From contig CAWBVZ010000012.1 of NCBI GenBank assembly GCA_963792385.1, positions 1,116,001-1,180,000 of the forward strand: a stretch of DNA of 64,000 bases, read 5' to 3'. The stretch is from DASSUW01 sp963792385 (GTDB lineage: Bacteria; Actinomycetota; Thermoleophilia; Solirubrobacterales; Solirubrobacteraceae). Made by a program: the position numbers and the translations under genes. Below, in pieces: positions 33,528 to 42,564 of this stretch (positions within the stretch are counted from its first letter, which is position 1; each line of letters starts with the position of its first letter). The notes under the pieces were generated by a model that had not been told where the DNA came from, made no database searches, and saw only the letters and a list, made by a program, of their open reading frames with translations.

Positions 33528-33662
33528 AAGCGACAGCGCTCGTTCGACCCGCTGCGCCATCCGAAACACGCGCCCTCGTCGCCGGCTCGGCGAACCGAAG
33601 CAAATCCGAACACACGCGGTCCCGAGTCTGCCGGAGCGCGCTATTGAACGTGTCTCCCCGAC
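33528..33662 (+). repeat. Dispersed intergenic repeat, copy G
   Basis: AAGCGACAGCGCTC, then CGCTGCGCCATCCGAAACACG, a partial hairpin, AACCGAAGCAAATCCGAACA, GGAGCGCGCTATTGAACG and TGTCTCCCCGAC. It has the tRNA-Pro-3'-like tail but no terminator stem behind it. It lies between the TPR-LuxR gene start and the end of the haloperoxidase-like gene. Confidence 0.75.
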
Positions 33663-33745
33663 TTTGGCGAGAACACATGTGCTCGACGCCCAGGTCTCTC
33701 CGTACGAGTGGGAGAGGCCCCGGGGGCGGCCGCGCCACCGCACGA

Positions 33746-35044
33746 TCAGTCGCGCTCGAAGTAACGCTTCAGGGCGTCGCGAGCGACTGCTTGGCCGATC
33801 TCGGCGCCGTCCTGGTCGGCGCGCCGGAAGTGGATCCCGGAGTAGACGCGAGCGTCGACCACCTCGTCGACCGCCTGCGAGAAGCCGCGGTAGCTCCGTG
33901 TCGTGTTCGAGCTGAGGCTCGTGACGCTGAACCGAGTCCGATGGCCGAAGACCGCTTCCAGCGATTCCGCCATCGCGGCGCTCACGGCCGACAGGCCGGA
34001 CGGCTGATCGGGATACGGCGGCGTGTTGATCAGCGGCAGCCATGTCGCGTCCGCCGCCGTGTTGGGGTTGCGGTCGGAGCCGGCGTCGCGGATGGCGGTG
34101 ATCGGGCGCCAGAACAGCCAGCGAGCCTTGTCGCCCCACACGCTGATCAGGGTGTCCGCCCCGGTCGTGTAGAGCATCGCGAACATCCGCGCGGTCTCGA
34201 TCGTGCGCAGGCTGCGGTCGATGGCGAGCTGGCGGGCGGCGCGGGTCCACGGCTGCGGCCCCTCTGCCCAGAAGCGCGCCTGGTCGGTCTGGTCCGCCGT
34301 GCGGATGGTCGACGCGAGTGATCCGATCGCCTTCACCTCGTTGAACTCACGCGCGTACTGCTTGCTCGTGAGCGCGTCCGGGCCCTTGGTGGCATAGCGC
34401 GCCGGGTCGCGGATCAGGAACGGCTGGACATCCTTGATCCATGCCGCGGGGTCGTTGCCGAAGGAGGGCAGCACCGGCCGCCACCGACCGACCGGCCAGG
34501 GCTCCTCAGGCGTGGCCGGAGCCGGGAACCGGTAGGCGCCGCCGCGACCGTCACCGGTGCGCGCGGCGAGCATCGCCGCCGCCGCGATCTCGCCGACGGC
34601 GATGCCGCCCTCCTTTGCCCGGCCGGCCGGGATCGAGGCGAGCGAGGCCTCGTGCAGCGGCCCGAGCGTCGTCTGCTGGCCTGGCAGGATGGCGAGCAGG
34701 ACGCGATAGGCGGCCGTTGCCGCCGCGGCGTCCTTTGAGTACCACGGACGCGCCCGCACCTGCACCAGGTAGGGCTCGTACCGCTTGTCGACCGAGTTCA
34801 CGGCGTCGTAGACGGCGCCGTGGACCATCGCGAGATGAACCGTCGAGACGGTCGGCGACTGGCCGGCCGTGCCGACAAGCGCACTCACTGCGTGGGCGTT
34901 CCAGTCGGTGACGGCGTCGGCGCGTGTCGTCGCCGGCGCTGATAGCGCGATCAGCGCAGCGGCGGCCAGGCACAGTCCGAAACTGCGCCCGCATAGCGCG
35001 AGCATGATGCTCCTCCGGCTCTGCTTGAGCTCGTGATAGGTCAT
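33746..35044 (-). CDS. Secreted vanadium-dependent haloperoxidase-like (PAP2 superfamily) protein
   Basis: The product has about 432 residues from ATG 35044, with a Sec signal peptide ending near SAPATTRADA. It contains the family's LAMVHGAVYDAVNSVDKRYE near the N terminus, LFWRPITAIRDAGSD (vanadate/phosphate-binding Arg) and a C-terminal YSGIHFRRADQDGAEIGQAV. The motif normally reading PSGHS is PSGLS here, so the His used in acid-base chemistry is replaced by Leu. It may be inactive or act differently. A small anchored protein lies 4 nt upstream in the same operon. Confidence 0.83.
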   Translation of the reverse strand: MTYHELKQSRRSIMLALCGRSFGLCLAAAALIALSAPATTRADAVTDWNAHAVSALVGTAGQSPTVSTVHLAMVHGAVYDAVNSVDKRYEPYLVQVRARPWYSKDAAAATAAYRVLLAILPGQQTTLGPLHEASLASIPAGRAKEGGIAVGEIAAAAMLAARTGDGRGGAYRFPAPATPEEPWPVGRWRPVLPSFGNDPAAWIKDVQPFLIRDPARYATKGPDALTSKQYAREFNEVKAIGSLASTIRTADQTDQARFWAEGPQPWTRAARQLAIDRSLRTIETARMFAMLYTTGADTLISVWGDKARWLFWRPITAIRDAGSDRNPNTAADATWLPLINTPPYPDQPSGLSAVSAAMAESLEAVFGHRTRFSVTSLSSNTTRSYRGFSQAVDEVVDARVYSGIHFRRADQDGAEIGQAVARDALKRYFERD

Positions 35045-35048
35045 GGGT

Positions 35049-35330
35049 TCAGGCGGTCGTCGCAGCACGTCCGTGACGACGGCGGATGCTGAGCACCAGC
35101 GCTCCGCCGAGGCCGGTTACCGTCAGCATGGCCGCGGCGCCAATCCCGGCGCCCGCCAAGTCGAAGCCCTCGTGGGCGGGCACCTCGACGACGCGAACCT
35201 GCGTCTCGGTGGGGTGCGCCGGTTGCGTGTGAAGGGGCGCGTCGATTGGCCGAGCCAACGCCGGCGACGCCGCGACAGCGGCGACGAAAACGGCGAGAGC
35301 GGGGCCGCTGAGGCGGCGGTTGAGGATCAT
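35049..35330 (-). CDS. Small exported, C-terminally anchored protein
   Basis: The product has 93 residues from ATG 35330, preceded by a GGAGGT Shine-Dalgarno. It has a signal peptide (LAVFVAAVAASPALA), a short external segment rich in Pro/His/Thr/Glu and a C-terminal membrane helix (GAGIGAAAMLTVTGLGGALV). A basic SIRRRHGR tail follows, an anchor layout common for actinobacterial wall-side proteins. Its function is unknown. Its stop is 4 nt from the start of the haloperoxidase-like gene, so the pair is probably one operon. Confidence 0.7.
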   Translation of the reverse strand: MILNRRLSGPALAVFVAAVAASPALARPIDAPLHTQPAHPTETQVRVVEVPAHEGFDLAGAGIGAAAMLTVTGLGGALVLSIRRRHGRAATTA

Positions 35331-35447
35331 CTCGTTACCTCCGGTCTTCGGGTGGTCGGAGGCGAAGCTAAGCCGGGCGCCCACGCCGCGTCCATATGCC
35401 GTTCGGCGTATTGCGTGTGCTGGCCGCCGGGCGTAGGTTTCATCGAG

Positions 35448-36209
35448 ATGGAGGCATTGCGCAGCCGCGATCTCAGGGCCGCCCTCGAGTTCGTCGAGGT
35501 CGCTTGGGCCCTCGCCGACGTCCGCGCGTTCACGGCCGAAACGCTCGACGCCCTAGGTGAGCTGATCCCGTGCGACGAGGTCAGCTACTGCGTCCTCGAC
35601 CGTGTGCAGAGGCGCGAAATCGCATACATCGACACCAATGGTGGCGTGGGCGACGGTGATGTCGATGACGAGCCGTTCTGGCGGATCGTCGATGTGCATC
35701 CGCTCTGCCGCCACCAGCAGGCATACGCCGATTTCTCGGCCACGCGCCTGTCGGACGTCATCTCCCGCCAGCGGCTGGTCAACTCGCGGATCTACGCCGA
35801 GTGGTTCCGGCCGTACGGCGTCGAGGCCGAGCTCGAGGCGGGCATCTCTCGCTCACGCGCACGGACGCGCAACTTCATCCTCGAGCGCACGCACGGCGAT
35901 TTCTCCACCCGCGACCGCGCGGTCCTCGAACTGGTGAGACCTCACCTACGCCGCATCCACCAGATGACGGAGCTGCGGCGGACGGTCCGCGATCCCGAGC
36001 CTGACGAGCTGAACCGGCTCACGCCCCGGGAGGCGGAGGTCCTCGAGCTGGTCGCCGCCGGCTTGACCAACGCGGCGATCGCCGAGCGCCTCTGGATCTC
36101 GCCGGGGACAGTGAAGAAGCACCTCGAGAACGTCTACGCGAAACTCGGCGTCGCAAACCGCACCGCAGCCATCGCCTGGACCAACCGGGCGGGGGCATCC
36201 CGCCCCTGA
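35448..36209 (+). CDS. LuxR-family transcriptional regulator
   Basis: The product has 253 residues from ATG 35448. An N-terminal sensor-like region of about 170 residues (LRAALEFVEVAWALADVRAF, ELIPCDEVSYCVLD, GDFSTRDRAVLELVRPHLRR) resembles a GAF-like domain. The C-terminal LuxR helix-turn-helix is LTPREAEVLELVAAGLTNAA followed by IAERLWISPGTVKKHLENVY. No receiver Asp and no ATPase are present. It is divergent from the small anchored protein/haloperoxidase-like operon with a 117-nt gap, so it is a candidate regulator of it. Confidence 0.85.
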   Translation: MEALRSRDLRAALEFVEVAWALADVRAFTAETLDALGELIPCDEVSYCVLDRVQRREIAYIDTNGGVGDGDVDDEPFWRIVDVHPLCRHQQAYADFSATRLSDVISRQRLVNSRIYAEWFRPYGVEAELEAGISRSRARTRNFILERTHGDFSTRDRAVLELVRPHLRRIHQMTELRRTVRDPEPDELNRLTPREAEVLELVAAGLTNAAIAERLWISPGTVKKHLENVYAKLGVANRTAAIAWTNRAGASRP

Positions 36210-36236
36210 GCGGGCGCGATCTACCGAAAGCCCTTG

Positions 36237-37685
36237 TCAGCGCCGGACGCGGAACGCGGCGCGGGCGAGTTGTGCGTAGCCGTCGTCCTTCATCAGCCGG
36301 ACGACGTAGCGGCCGGGCGGGAGGCGGTCAGCGATCGTGGTCGACCCGGCAACGGTCGCGCCCGTGTACTCGAACGTGAGGTAGTCGTTGTAGAGGTCGG
36401 TGCTGCCCCGAGGGTAGATCCCGATCCAGTCGCGGCGGTATCCGGGGGCGTTGCGCCAGGCCACGCGTATGTGGTCGCCGGTGGTGACGCGGAGGCGTGG
36501 TCGCGCACCGCGGTCGACCACCCAGAAGGTGCTGCGCGACAGGACGCGGTTGCGCGCGGTGATGAGCAACGCGTCGTAGCGGCCGGCCCTCAGACCTCCG
36601 GAGCCGAAGGTCACGCGTCCGAAGAAGCCCGCCTCCTGCGGTGGAAGCGTCATGATCGCGTCCTCCGGCCGGCCGCCGGCGGGCACGATCGCCAGTCGGT
36701 CCGTGCTCTCTCCGCGCGGGGCGGCGTAGCGGACGCCGATCGCGTCGCCGCTTTGGACGCGCCGCTGCAGGACGGAGGCGAACGGCGCCGGCGAGGCGGG
36801 CGTCAGGCGGACGGTCGACACGACTGCACGGTGATCGGACGGGTAGGGGTCGATCGGGACGGTGACGTCACGGGTGAGCGGCGGGCCGGCGATGCCGCTG
36901 CTGCGCACATCGACGCCGGCGGACGCTTGGACCAGGTCGATCCGGTCGACCACCTCGTCCTGCGCCAGGCGCGGGAACGGATATCCGAACGTCCACGTGA
37001 TGCCGGGCGTCGCGACCGGGTCGGGGTGCGCGACGCGGTAGGTGTCCTGAAATCCGGCGTCCGCGAGTGCGCGGGTGACGGGCCACGCGACTGGATAGCG
37101 GACGTCGGGGCGGATGGCGTCGACGGCGGGCGTCCAGTCGAGATGCGACGGCGAGTTGAAGTCGCCGGTCATGAGCGTCGGGATCGCGCGGCGCGTTGCC
37201 GGCCGGAGCGCGCGCAGCACCGCGCGGATCTCAGGTAGCCGGGTGCTGCGCTCGAGCGCCAGGACGCGCGCCAGGGGCCGGCCGTCCCGCACCGCGTACG
37301 GGCCATAGGGGTCGGACGTGAGGTGGACGTTCGCGAGCGCGAACACCTCGCCCGGGCGGGTCTGGGCCAGCACGTACTCGCCGCGCGCCTCGGGCGGGTC
37401 GATCAGCGGATAGCGCGACACGACGTGCAGCCGATCACTCCAATACGGCCACCCGAGCGCCTCAGCGATCCGCCGCGTGTTGCCTTCGGGCTCCTGGAGC
37501 CCGACGATGTCCGCACCGGACGCCCGAATCGTTTCGATCACCTTGCCGAAGTCGACGACGTCGCCGCCGAGCCAGACGTTGAACGTCATCACCCGAACGT
37601 CCGTCGCAGCCTCCGCCCGCTGCGTCGTGGTAGCCGCGAGCACGATCAGGAGCGAGAGAAGCGCGACGAGGCTGCGGGCCGGCAC
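36237..37685 (-). CDS. Secreted endonuclease/exonuclease/phosphatase-fold protein
   Basis: The product has 482 residues, with a signal peptide (LVALLSLLIVLAATTTQRAEA). The EEP catalytic motifs are visible in order: MTFNVWLGGD, DIVGLQEPEGN (metal Glu), VHLTSDPYGPY, MTGDFNSPSHLDW, and the terminal YPSDHRAVVSTV with Asp-His. After about residue 290 a beta-rich C-terminal extension contains RVAWRNAPGYRRDWIGIYPR, similar to phosphoesterase accessory domains. The substrate (nucleic acid, lipid or inositol phosphate) cannot be told. It is divergent from the GAF histidine kinase gene. Confidence 0.85.
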   Translation of the reverse strand: MPARSLVALLSLLIVLAATTTQRAEAATDVRVMTFNVWLGGDVVDFGKVIETIRASGADIVGLQEPEGNTRRIAEALGWPYWSDRLHVVSRYPLIDPPEARGEYVLAQTRPGEVFALANVHLTSDPYGPYAVRDGRPLARVLALERSTRLPEIRAVLRALRPATRRAIPTLMTGDFNSPSHLDWTPAVDAIRPDVRYPVAWPVTRALADAGFQDTYRVAHPDPVATPGITWTFGYPFPRLAQDEVVDRIDLVQASAGVDVRSSGIAGPPLTRDVTVPIDPYPSDHRAVVSTVRLTPASPAPFASVLQRRVQSGDAIGVRYAAPRGESTDRLAIVPAGGRPEDAIMTLPPQEAGFFGRVTFGSGGLRAGRYDALLITARNRVLSRSTFWVVDRGARPRLRVTTGDHIRVAWRNAPGYRRDWIGIYPRGSTDLYNDYLTFEYTGATVAGSTTIADRLPPGRYVVRLMKDDGYAQLARAAFRVRR

Positions 37686-37793
37686 CGGGCCAGCCGATCA
37701 CGTTTCGCGGCGCACATCAAGGGCCGCGACACCAACCGATCACCGGAGCCGATCAGATTCGCCTGGCGGAGTCACGTTGGCTCGCTAGCATCG

Positions 37794-38957
37794 ATGCCAA
37801 GGGCGGAGCACGTGTCTTCTTTCGCCAACATCGACCATCGCGATGCACGGTTCCGCGGCCGGGACCTACTTCGCACCGTTGCCGAGGGCACCGCGGGTGC
37901 GGTCGGAGACGAGTTCCTTCGCTGCCTGGTCCGCCACGTCGCGCTCGCGTTCGGGGCCAAGTTCGCCTTCGTCGCAGAGGCCACCGACACGAACGGGGAG
38001 CACGTGCGGGTGCTCAGCGGCTGGTTCGACGGCGATTGGATGCAAGAGCCATTCGAGTACGACACCAGCGGCAAACCGTGCGCGCTCGTCGTGGAGCGAG
38101 CGGTCGTCGCGTTCCCGGAGGAGCTGACGACGCGCTTTCCAGAGGCCAAGCCGGCGATCGACATGGGCCTTGAGAGCTACCTCGCGGTTTGCCTGCGCGC
38201 TGCCGATGGCACGCACCTCGGTCACATGGCCGTGATGGACGCGGGGCCGATGGAGGCCGCGGACGATGACGTCGCCGCGATGCGTATCTTCGCGTCGCGA
38301 GCGGCGGCCGAGCTCGAGCGTCTCCGTCAGGCCGCCGCATTGGGGCGCTCGCGTGCACGTGTCATCGAGGCTGCCGATGCCGAGCGCCGGCGTGTCGGCC
38401 GCGATTTGCACGACGGCGCGCAGCAGCGGCTGCTGGCCGTCGGGAACCTGCTCAAGGTCGCCGAGCGCACACTTGACGACGACCACGCGGCCGCCAGCGT
38501 CCTGCGCCTCGCCCACGACGAGCTGGACGAGGCCCACGCCGAGCTGCGCGATCTCGCCCGCGGGCTGCATCCGGTGGCGCTCTCTGAGCGCGGGCTGCGC
38601 AGTGCGCTCGAGTCGCTCGCGGTGGCGTGCGAGATGCCGGTCACGCTCGATGTTCAGGCCGACGAACTGCCGGAGCACGTGGAACTCGCCGCGTACTTCA
38701 TCGTCAGCGAGTCGCTGACCAACGCGAGCAAGTACGCGTTCGCGAGCGGCGTCCGGGTCCGCGTAGCGCGCGAGGACGGAGCGCTCGTGCTGGAGATCGC
38801 CGACGACGGCCGCGGTGGCGCGGACGCCGCCGGCGGCACGGGGCTACGCGGACTGGCAGACCGGGTCGACGTGCTCGGCGGGCGGTTCGAGGTCCACAGC
38901 CCGCGCGGCGAGGGTACGCGCGTCAGCGCGCGCTTGCCGCTGCGTAGCCACGGGTGA
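37794..38957 (+). CDS. GAF-domain sensor histidine kinase (HisKA_3 type)
   Basis: The product has 387 residues from ATG 37794. A GAF domain occupies about residues 20-175. The dimerisation/phosphoacceptor helix is RRRVGRDLHDGAQQRLLAVG (phospho-His about 206). The HATPase region has SESLTNASKYAFAS (N box), LEIADDGRGGADAAGG (G1) and TGLRGLADRV. It lacks membrane helices, so it senses in the cytosol. NarL-type kinases need a response regulator; none is adjacent, the only one in the window being at 61289. A second kinase follows directly. Confidence 0.87.
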   Translation: MPRAEHVSSFANIDHRDARFRGRDLLRTVAEGTAGAVGDEFLRCLVRHVALAFGAKFAFVAEATDTNGEHVRVLSGWFDGDWMQEPFEYDTSGKPCALVVERAVVAFPEELTTRFPEAKPAIDMGLESYLAVCLRAADGTHLGHMAVMDAGPMEAADDDVAAMRIFASRAAAELERLRQAAALGRSRARVIEAADAERRRVGRDLHDGAQQRLLAVGNLLKVAERTLDDDHAAASVLRLAHDELDEAHAELRDLARGLHPVALSERGLRSALESLAVACEMPVTLDVQADELPEHVELAAYFIVSESLTNASKYAFASGVRVRVAREDGALVLEIADDGRGGADAAGGTGLRGLADRVDVLGGRFEVHSPRGEGTRVSARLPLRSHG

Positions 38958-39092
38958 GCCGCTCCCGGCGCGGTGCGTTCATGGCGATCGGCCGCCGGTG
39001 GCCGGTCGCACAGTGACGCCCGATCCGACCGGCCTGCCAAGACTGGCCAGTGGCGGATGCGAAGCGGTGGTCGAGCGGCGGACACTCCGACC

Positions 39093-39779
39093 ATGCTCGA
39101 GATCACCGCGACGGTGTTGGTCCCGCGACCTGAGCGGACGCCAGGCGTCGGGGGTCCCGCGTCACCGTCGACGCTGTCGCGCTGCATGCGCCTGCTGCTG
39201 GCGCGCACGCGAACCGAGGAGCGCCGGCGCATCGCCCGCGACCTGCACGACGGGGCGCAGCAACGCCTGGTGCGCACGATCCTGGCGCTCAAGCTCGCTC
39301 AGCAGGAACTCGACCCCGCCGAGGCGAGAACGCTCGTCGACGCGGCGCTCGCGGACGCACAGGGTGCGCAGGCGGAGCTGCGCCAGCTGGTGCGCGGCAA
39401 CCGTCCGAGGATCCTCGGCCACGGGCTGCAGGCCGGCGTGCGCGCGCTGGCCGACTGCGCGTCCCTGCCGGTACACGTCGAGGTGTGCGTCGGTCGGCTG
39501 CCCGCGCGCGTCGAGGTGGCCGCCTACTTCCTGGTCGCCGAGGCGCTCACTAACGTCGACAAGCACGCGCACGCCGGTGCTGCACGCGTCACGGCATGTC
39601 GCACCGGCGGGATGCTGCACGTGGAGGTCAGCGACGACGGTGTCGGTGGGGCCGACCCGAACGGCAACGGCCTCGTGGGGCTGTGTGACCGCGTAGCCGC
39701 TCTCGGCGGCGAGTTCGAGGTCGCGTCGGCGCCGGCTTGCGGCACGCGGATCGTCGCGGCAATCCCGCTCCCGCGGTGA
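39093..39779 (+). CDS. Soluble histidine kinase (HisKA_3/HATPase core)
   Basis: The product has 228 residues from ATG 39093. The protein is almost only the catalytic core: RRRIARDLHDGAQQRLVRTI (phospho-His about 52) and AEALTNVDKHAHAGAARV (N box). Further on are VEVSDDGVGGADPNGNGLVG and a terminal GTRIVAAIPL. Short N-terminal residues carry no recognised sensor. It lies 135 nt behind the GAF kinase on the same strand and shares its motifs, suggesting duplication or a paired pathway. It may signal through the same regulator or be modulated by the GAF kinase. Confidence 0.83.
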   Translation: MLEITATVLVPRPERTPGVGGPASPSTLSRCMRLLLARTRTEERRRIARDLHDGAQQRLVRTILALKLAQQELDPAEARTLVDAALADAQGAQAELRQLVRGNRPRILGHGLQAGVRALADCASLPVHVEVCVGRLPARVEVAAYFLVAEALTNVDKHAHAGAARVTACRTGGMLHVEVSDDGVGGADPNGNGLVGLCDRVAALGGEFEVASAPACGTRIVAAIPLPR

Positions 39780-39807
39780 GCCGAGGTCGGCTTATGCTTG
39801 GCTTCAA

Positions 39808-42564
39808 GTGGCCACTCCGCCTCAGGTGCGCGGCTCACCCGTATTGCGCGGGCGCCAAAACGAATGCGCGGCGCTCGACCGCGTGCTCGACGGTCTGCGC
39901 CACGGGCGCAGCGGCGTGCTCGTAATCCGCGGTGAGCCCGGAATCGGCAAGTCGGCGCTGCTCGAGCGCGTCTCCGACGCGATGTCGGACTTCCGGGTCG
40001 CCCGCGCCGTCGGCGTCGACTCCGAGATGGAGCTCGCGTTCGCGGGCCTGCACCAGCTATGCGGGCCACTGCTCGACCGGCTCGATCGTTTGCCGACGCC
40101 ACAGCGCGACGCGCTGGGCACCGCCTTCGGCCTCAGCGCCGGTCACGGGCACGACCGTTTCCTGCTCGGGCTGGCGGTCCTCACCCTGCTCTCGGAGGTC
40201 GCGGCCGAGCGGCCGCTGGTGGCGCTGGTCGATGACGCGCAGTGGCTCGACCGCGCGTCGCTCGAGACGCTCGCGTTCGTGGCCCGCCGGCTCTACGCCG
40301 AGTCGGTCGCGCTCATCGTCGCTACCCGCGAGCTGAGCGACGAGCTGAGCGGCCTGCCCGAGATGGTCGTCGAAGGGCTGCACGAGCGCGACGCGCGCGA
40401 CCTACTGAGCTCGGTCGTAGCCGGCCCGCTCGACGAGCACGTGCGGGAACGGATCCTTGCCGAGACGCGCGGCAACCCGCTCGCGCTCCTCGAACTCCCG
40501 CGCGGCCTGACCGGGGCGGAACTCGCCGGCGGCTTCGCGCTGCCGGCGGCACCGTTGTCGGGGCGCATCGAGGCGAGCTTCCGCCAGCGCTTTGAACAGC
40601 TTCCGGCCGACACGCGCCGCCTCGTGCTCGTCGCGGCCGCCGAGCCGGTCGGCGACGCCGCGTTGCTCTGGCGCGCTTGCGTTCGGCTGGGCATCGGCGC
40701 GGAGGCCGCCGCCCCGGCCGAGACCGCGCGGCTCTTCCAGGTCGACGCGCGCGTTACGTTCTTCCACCCGCTCATGCGTTCCGCGGTCTACCGCGGCGCG
40801 ACGCCGGACGAGCGCCGTGCGGTCCACCGGGCGTTGGCCGAGGCAACCGACCCCGAGCAGGATCCTGACCGCCGCGCGTGGCATCGCGCGGAGGCGGCGG
40901 CGGGCGCGGACGAGGAAGTGGCCGCCGAGCTCGAGCGGTCGGCGGGCCGGGCGCAGGCGCGTGGCGGGCTCGCGGCGGCCGCAGCCTTCCTCGAGCGGAG
41001 CATGGCGCTGACTGCCGATCAGGCGCGCCGCGCCGAGCGTGCGCTGGCGGGCGCCCAGGCCAAGCACGAAGCGGGCGCCGCCGACGCGGCACTGCGCCTA
41101 CTCGCGATTGCCGAGCTCGGGCCGCTCGACGATCTCCAGCGCGCGCGTGTCGAGCGACTGCGCGCGCGGCTTGCGTTCGCGCAGCGCCGCGGCGCCGACG
41201 CGCCGGCGCTGCTGCTGCAGGCCGCGCGGCGCCTCGAGCCGCTCGACGCGGCGCTCGCCCGCGAGACGTACGCGGAGGCGCTCGGGGCGGCGATCACCAC
41301 CGGCCAGCGCGAGTCGATGGAGGTCGCGTCGCAGGCCCTGCGCGCGGCGCCGCCGCCCGCCCGTGCCGCCGAGTTGGTGCTGACCGGGCAGGCCCTCCGG
41401 CTGACCAAGGGGCTGGCGGCCGGCGTACCGGTGCTTCGTCAGGCCCTCGAGGCGTTCCGCAGCGAGCCACTCTCAGGCCAGGACGAGGTTCGCGGCCTCG
41501 CGTATGCCTGCCTCGTCGCGCTCAACCTGTGGGACGACGAGAGCTGGCACGTCCTGTCGGCGCGCCACGTCGCGCGCGCTCGCGAGGCCGGTGCGCTGAC
41601 GGTCCTGCCGCAGGCACTCGAGATGCACGCCGCCGGCCTCGTGAGCGCGGGTGACTTCGCGGGTGCGCAGACGCTGCTCGACGAGGCCGATGCCATCGCC
41701 GAAGCGGTCGGCAGCGCGCCGCTCACCGACGCGGCGCTCCTGCTCGCCGGCTGGCGCGGCGACGAGGCCGTCGCGCTCGCGCGGATCGCCACGGCGATCG
41801 GCGACGCCGCCGCGCGTGGCGAGGAGAGCACGATCACGCTCGCCGAGTACGCCGCCGCGGTGCTCTTCAACGCGCTCGGCCGTCACGACGAGGCCTTGGC
41901 CGCTGCTCAGCGCGCCTCTGAGCACCATCCGCTCGGCTCATACGCCCAGGCACTCGTCGAACTCGTCGAGGCCGCCGTGCGTTCGGGCCGCACCGAGATG
42001 GCTCCCGCCGCGCTCGAGCTCTTGCGGGCGTCCACCGCCGCCAGCGGCACCGACTGGGGACTCGGGGTCGAGGCCCGGGCGCGGGCGCTGCTGCTCGAGG
42101 GCGAGGAGGCGGAGGCGGCCTATCGCGAGGCGATCGACCGCCTGGCGCGCACGCGTGCGCGCGGGGATCTGGCACGCGCGCACCTGCTCTACGGCGAGTG
42201 GCTGCGGCGGGCCCGTCGGCGGCTCGACGGCCGCGCGCAGCTGCGCACCGCGCATGACCTCTTCGCCGGGATGGGTGCCGAGGCGTTCGCCGATCGGGCC
42301 GCGCGCGAGCTTCAGGCCACCGGCGAGACCGCCCGCAAGCGCAACGCCGGGACCGCGGGCGAGCTGACCGCACAGGAGTACCAGGTCGCGCGGCTGGCGC
42401 GCGACGGGCTGTCCAATCCGGAGATCGGCGCCCGCTTGTTCATCAGTCCCCGTACCGCCCAGTACCACCTCCGCAAGGTGTTCAGCAAGCTCGACATCAG
42501 CTCGCGCAGCCAACTCGGGCTGGTGCTCCCGGCCGAGGGCCGGGCGACCGAGCTCGTCCCCTAG
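39808..42564 (+). CDS. LuxR-family regulator with N-terminal AAA-type ATPase (LAL type)
   Basis: The product has 918 residues. GRQNECAALDRVLDGLRHG precedes Walker A GEPGIGKSALLERV (about residues 42-55). The Walker B-like LVALVDDAQWLDRASLE lies near 137-153. A long helical repeat region follows. The C-terminal LuxR domain is LTAQEYQVARLARDGLSNPE followed by IGARLFISPRTAQYHLRKVF (about residues 853-912). The start is GTG at 39808. Its TAG stop shares the palindrome CTAG with the stop of the convergent subtilase gene. The kinases upstream are on the same strand with a 28-nt gap. Confidence 0.88.
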   Translation: MATPPQVRGSPVLRGRQNECAALDRVLDGLRHGRSGVLVIRGEPGIGKSALLERVSDAMSDFRVARAVGVDSEMELAFAGLHQLCGPLLDRLDRLPTPQRDALGTAFGLSAGHGHDRFLLGLAVLTLLSEVAAERPLVALVDDAQWLDRASLETLAFVARRLYAESVALIVATRELSDELSGLPEMVVEGLHERDARDLLSSVVAGPLDEHVRERILAETRGNPLALLELPRGLTGAELAGGFALPAAPLSGRIEASFRQRFEQLPADTRRLVLVAAAEPVGDAALLWRACVRLGIGAEAAAPAETARLFQVDARVTFFHPLMRSAVYRGATPDERRAVHRALAEATDPEQDPDRRAWHRAEAAAGADEEVAAELERSAGRAQARGGLAAAAAFLERSMALTADQARRAERALAGAQAKHEAGAADAALRLLAIAELGPLDDLQRARVERLRARLAFAQRRGADAPALLLQAARRLEPLDAALARETYAEALGAAITTGQRESMEVASQALRAAPPPARAAELVLTGQALRLTKGLAAGVPVLRQALEAFRSEPLSGQDEVRGLAYACLVALNLWDDESWHVLSARHVARAREAGALTVLPQALEMHAAGLVSAGDFAGAQTLLDEADAIAEAVGSAPLTDAALLLAGWRGDEAVALARIATAIGDAAARGEESTITLAEYAAAVLFNALGRHDEALAAAQRASEHHPLGSYAQALVELVEAAVRSGRTEMAPAALELLRASTAASGTDWGLGVEARARALLLEGEEAEAAYREAIDRLARTRARGDLARAHLLYGEWLRRARRRLDGRAQLRTAHDLFAGMGAEAFADRAARELQATGETARKRNAGTAGELTAQEYQVARLARDGLSNPEIGARLFISPRTAQYHLRKVFSKLDISSRSQLGLVLPAEGRATELVP

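Noticed and set aside
33495..34250. 252-residue N-terminal extension of the TPR-LuxR regulator
   Set aside because: It crosses repeat copy G and lies antisense-frame within the haloperoxidase gene; the TPR-like protein starts naturally at ATG 33494.
37323..37793. Extension of the GAF kinase into the endonuclease-fold gene
   Set aside because: The sequence is an antisense shadow of the secreted phosphoesterase gene, and the GAF domain begins after ATG 37794.
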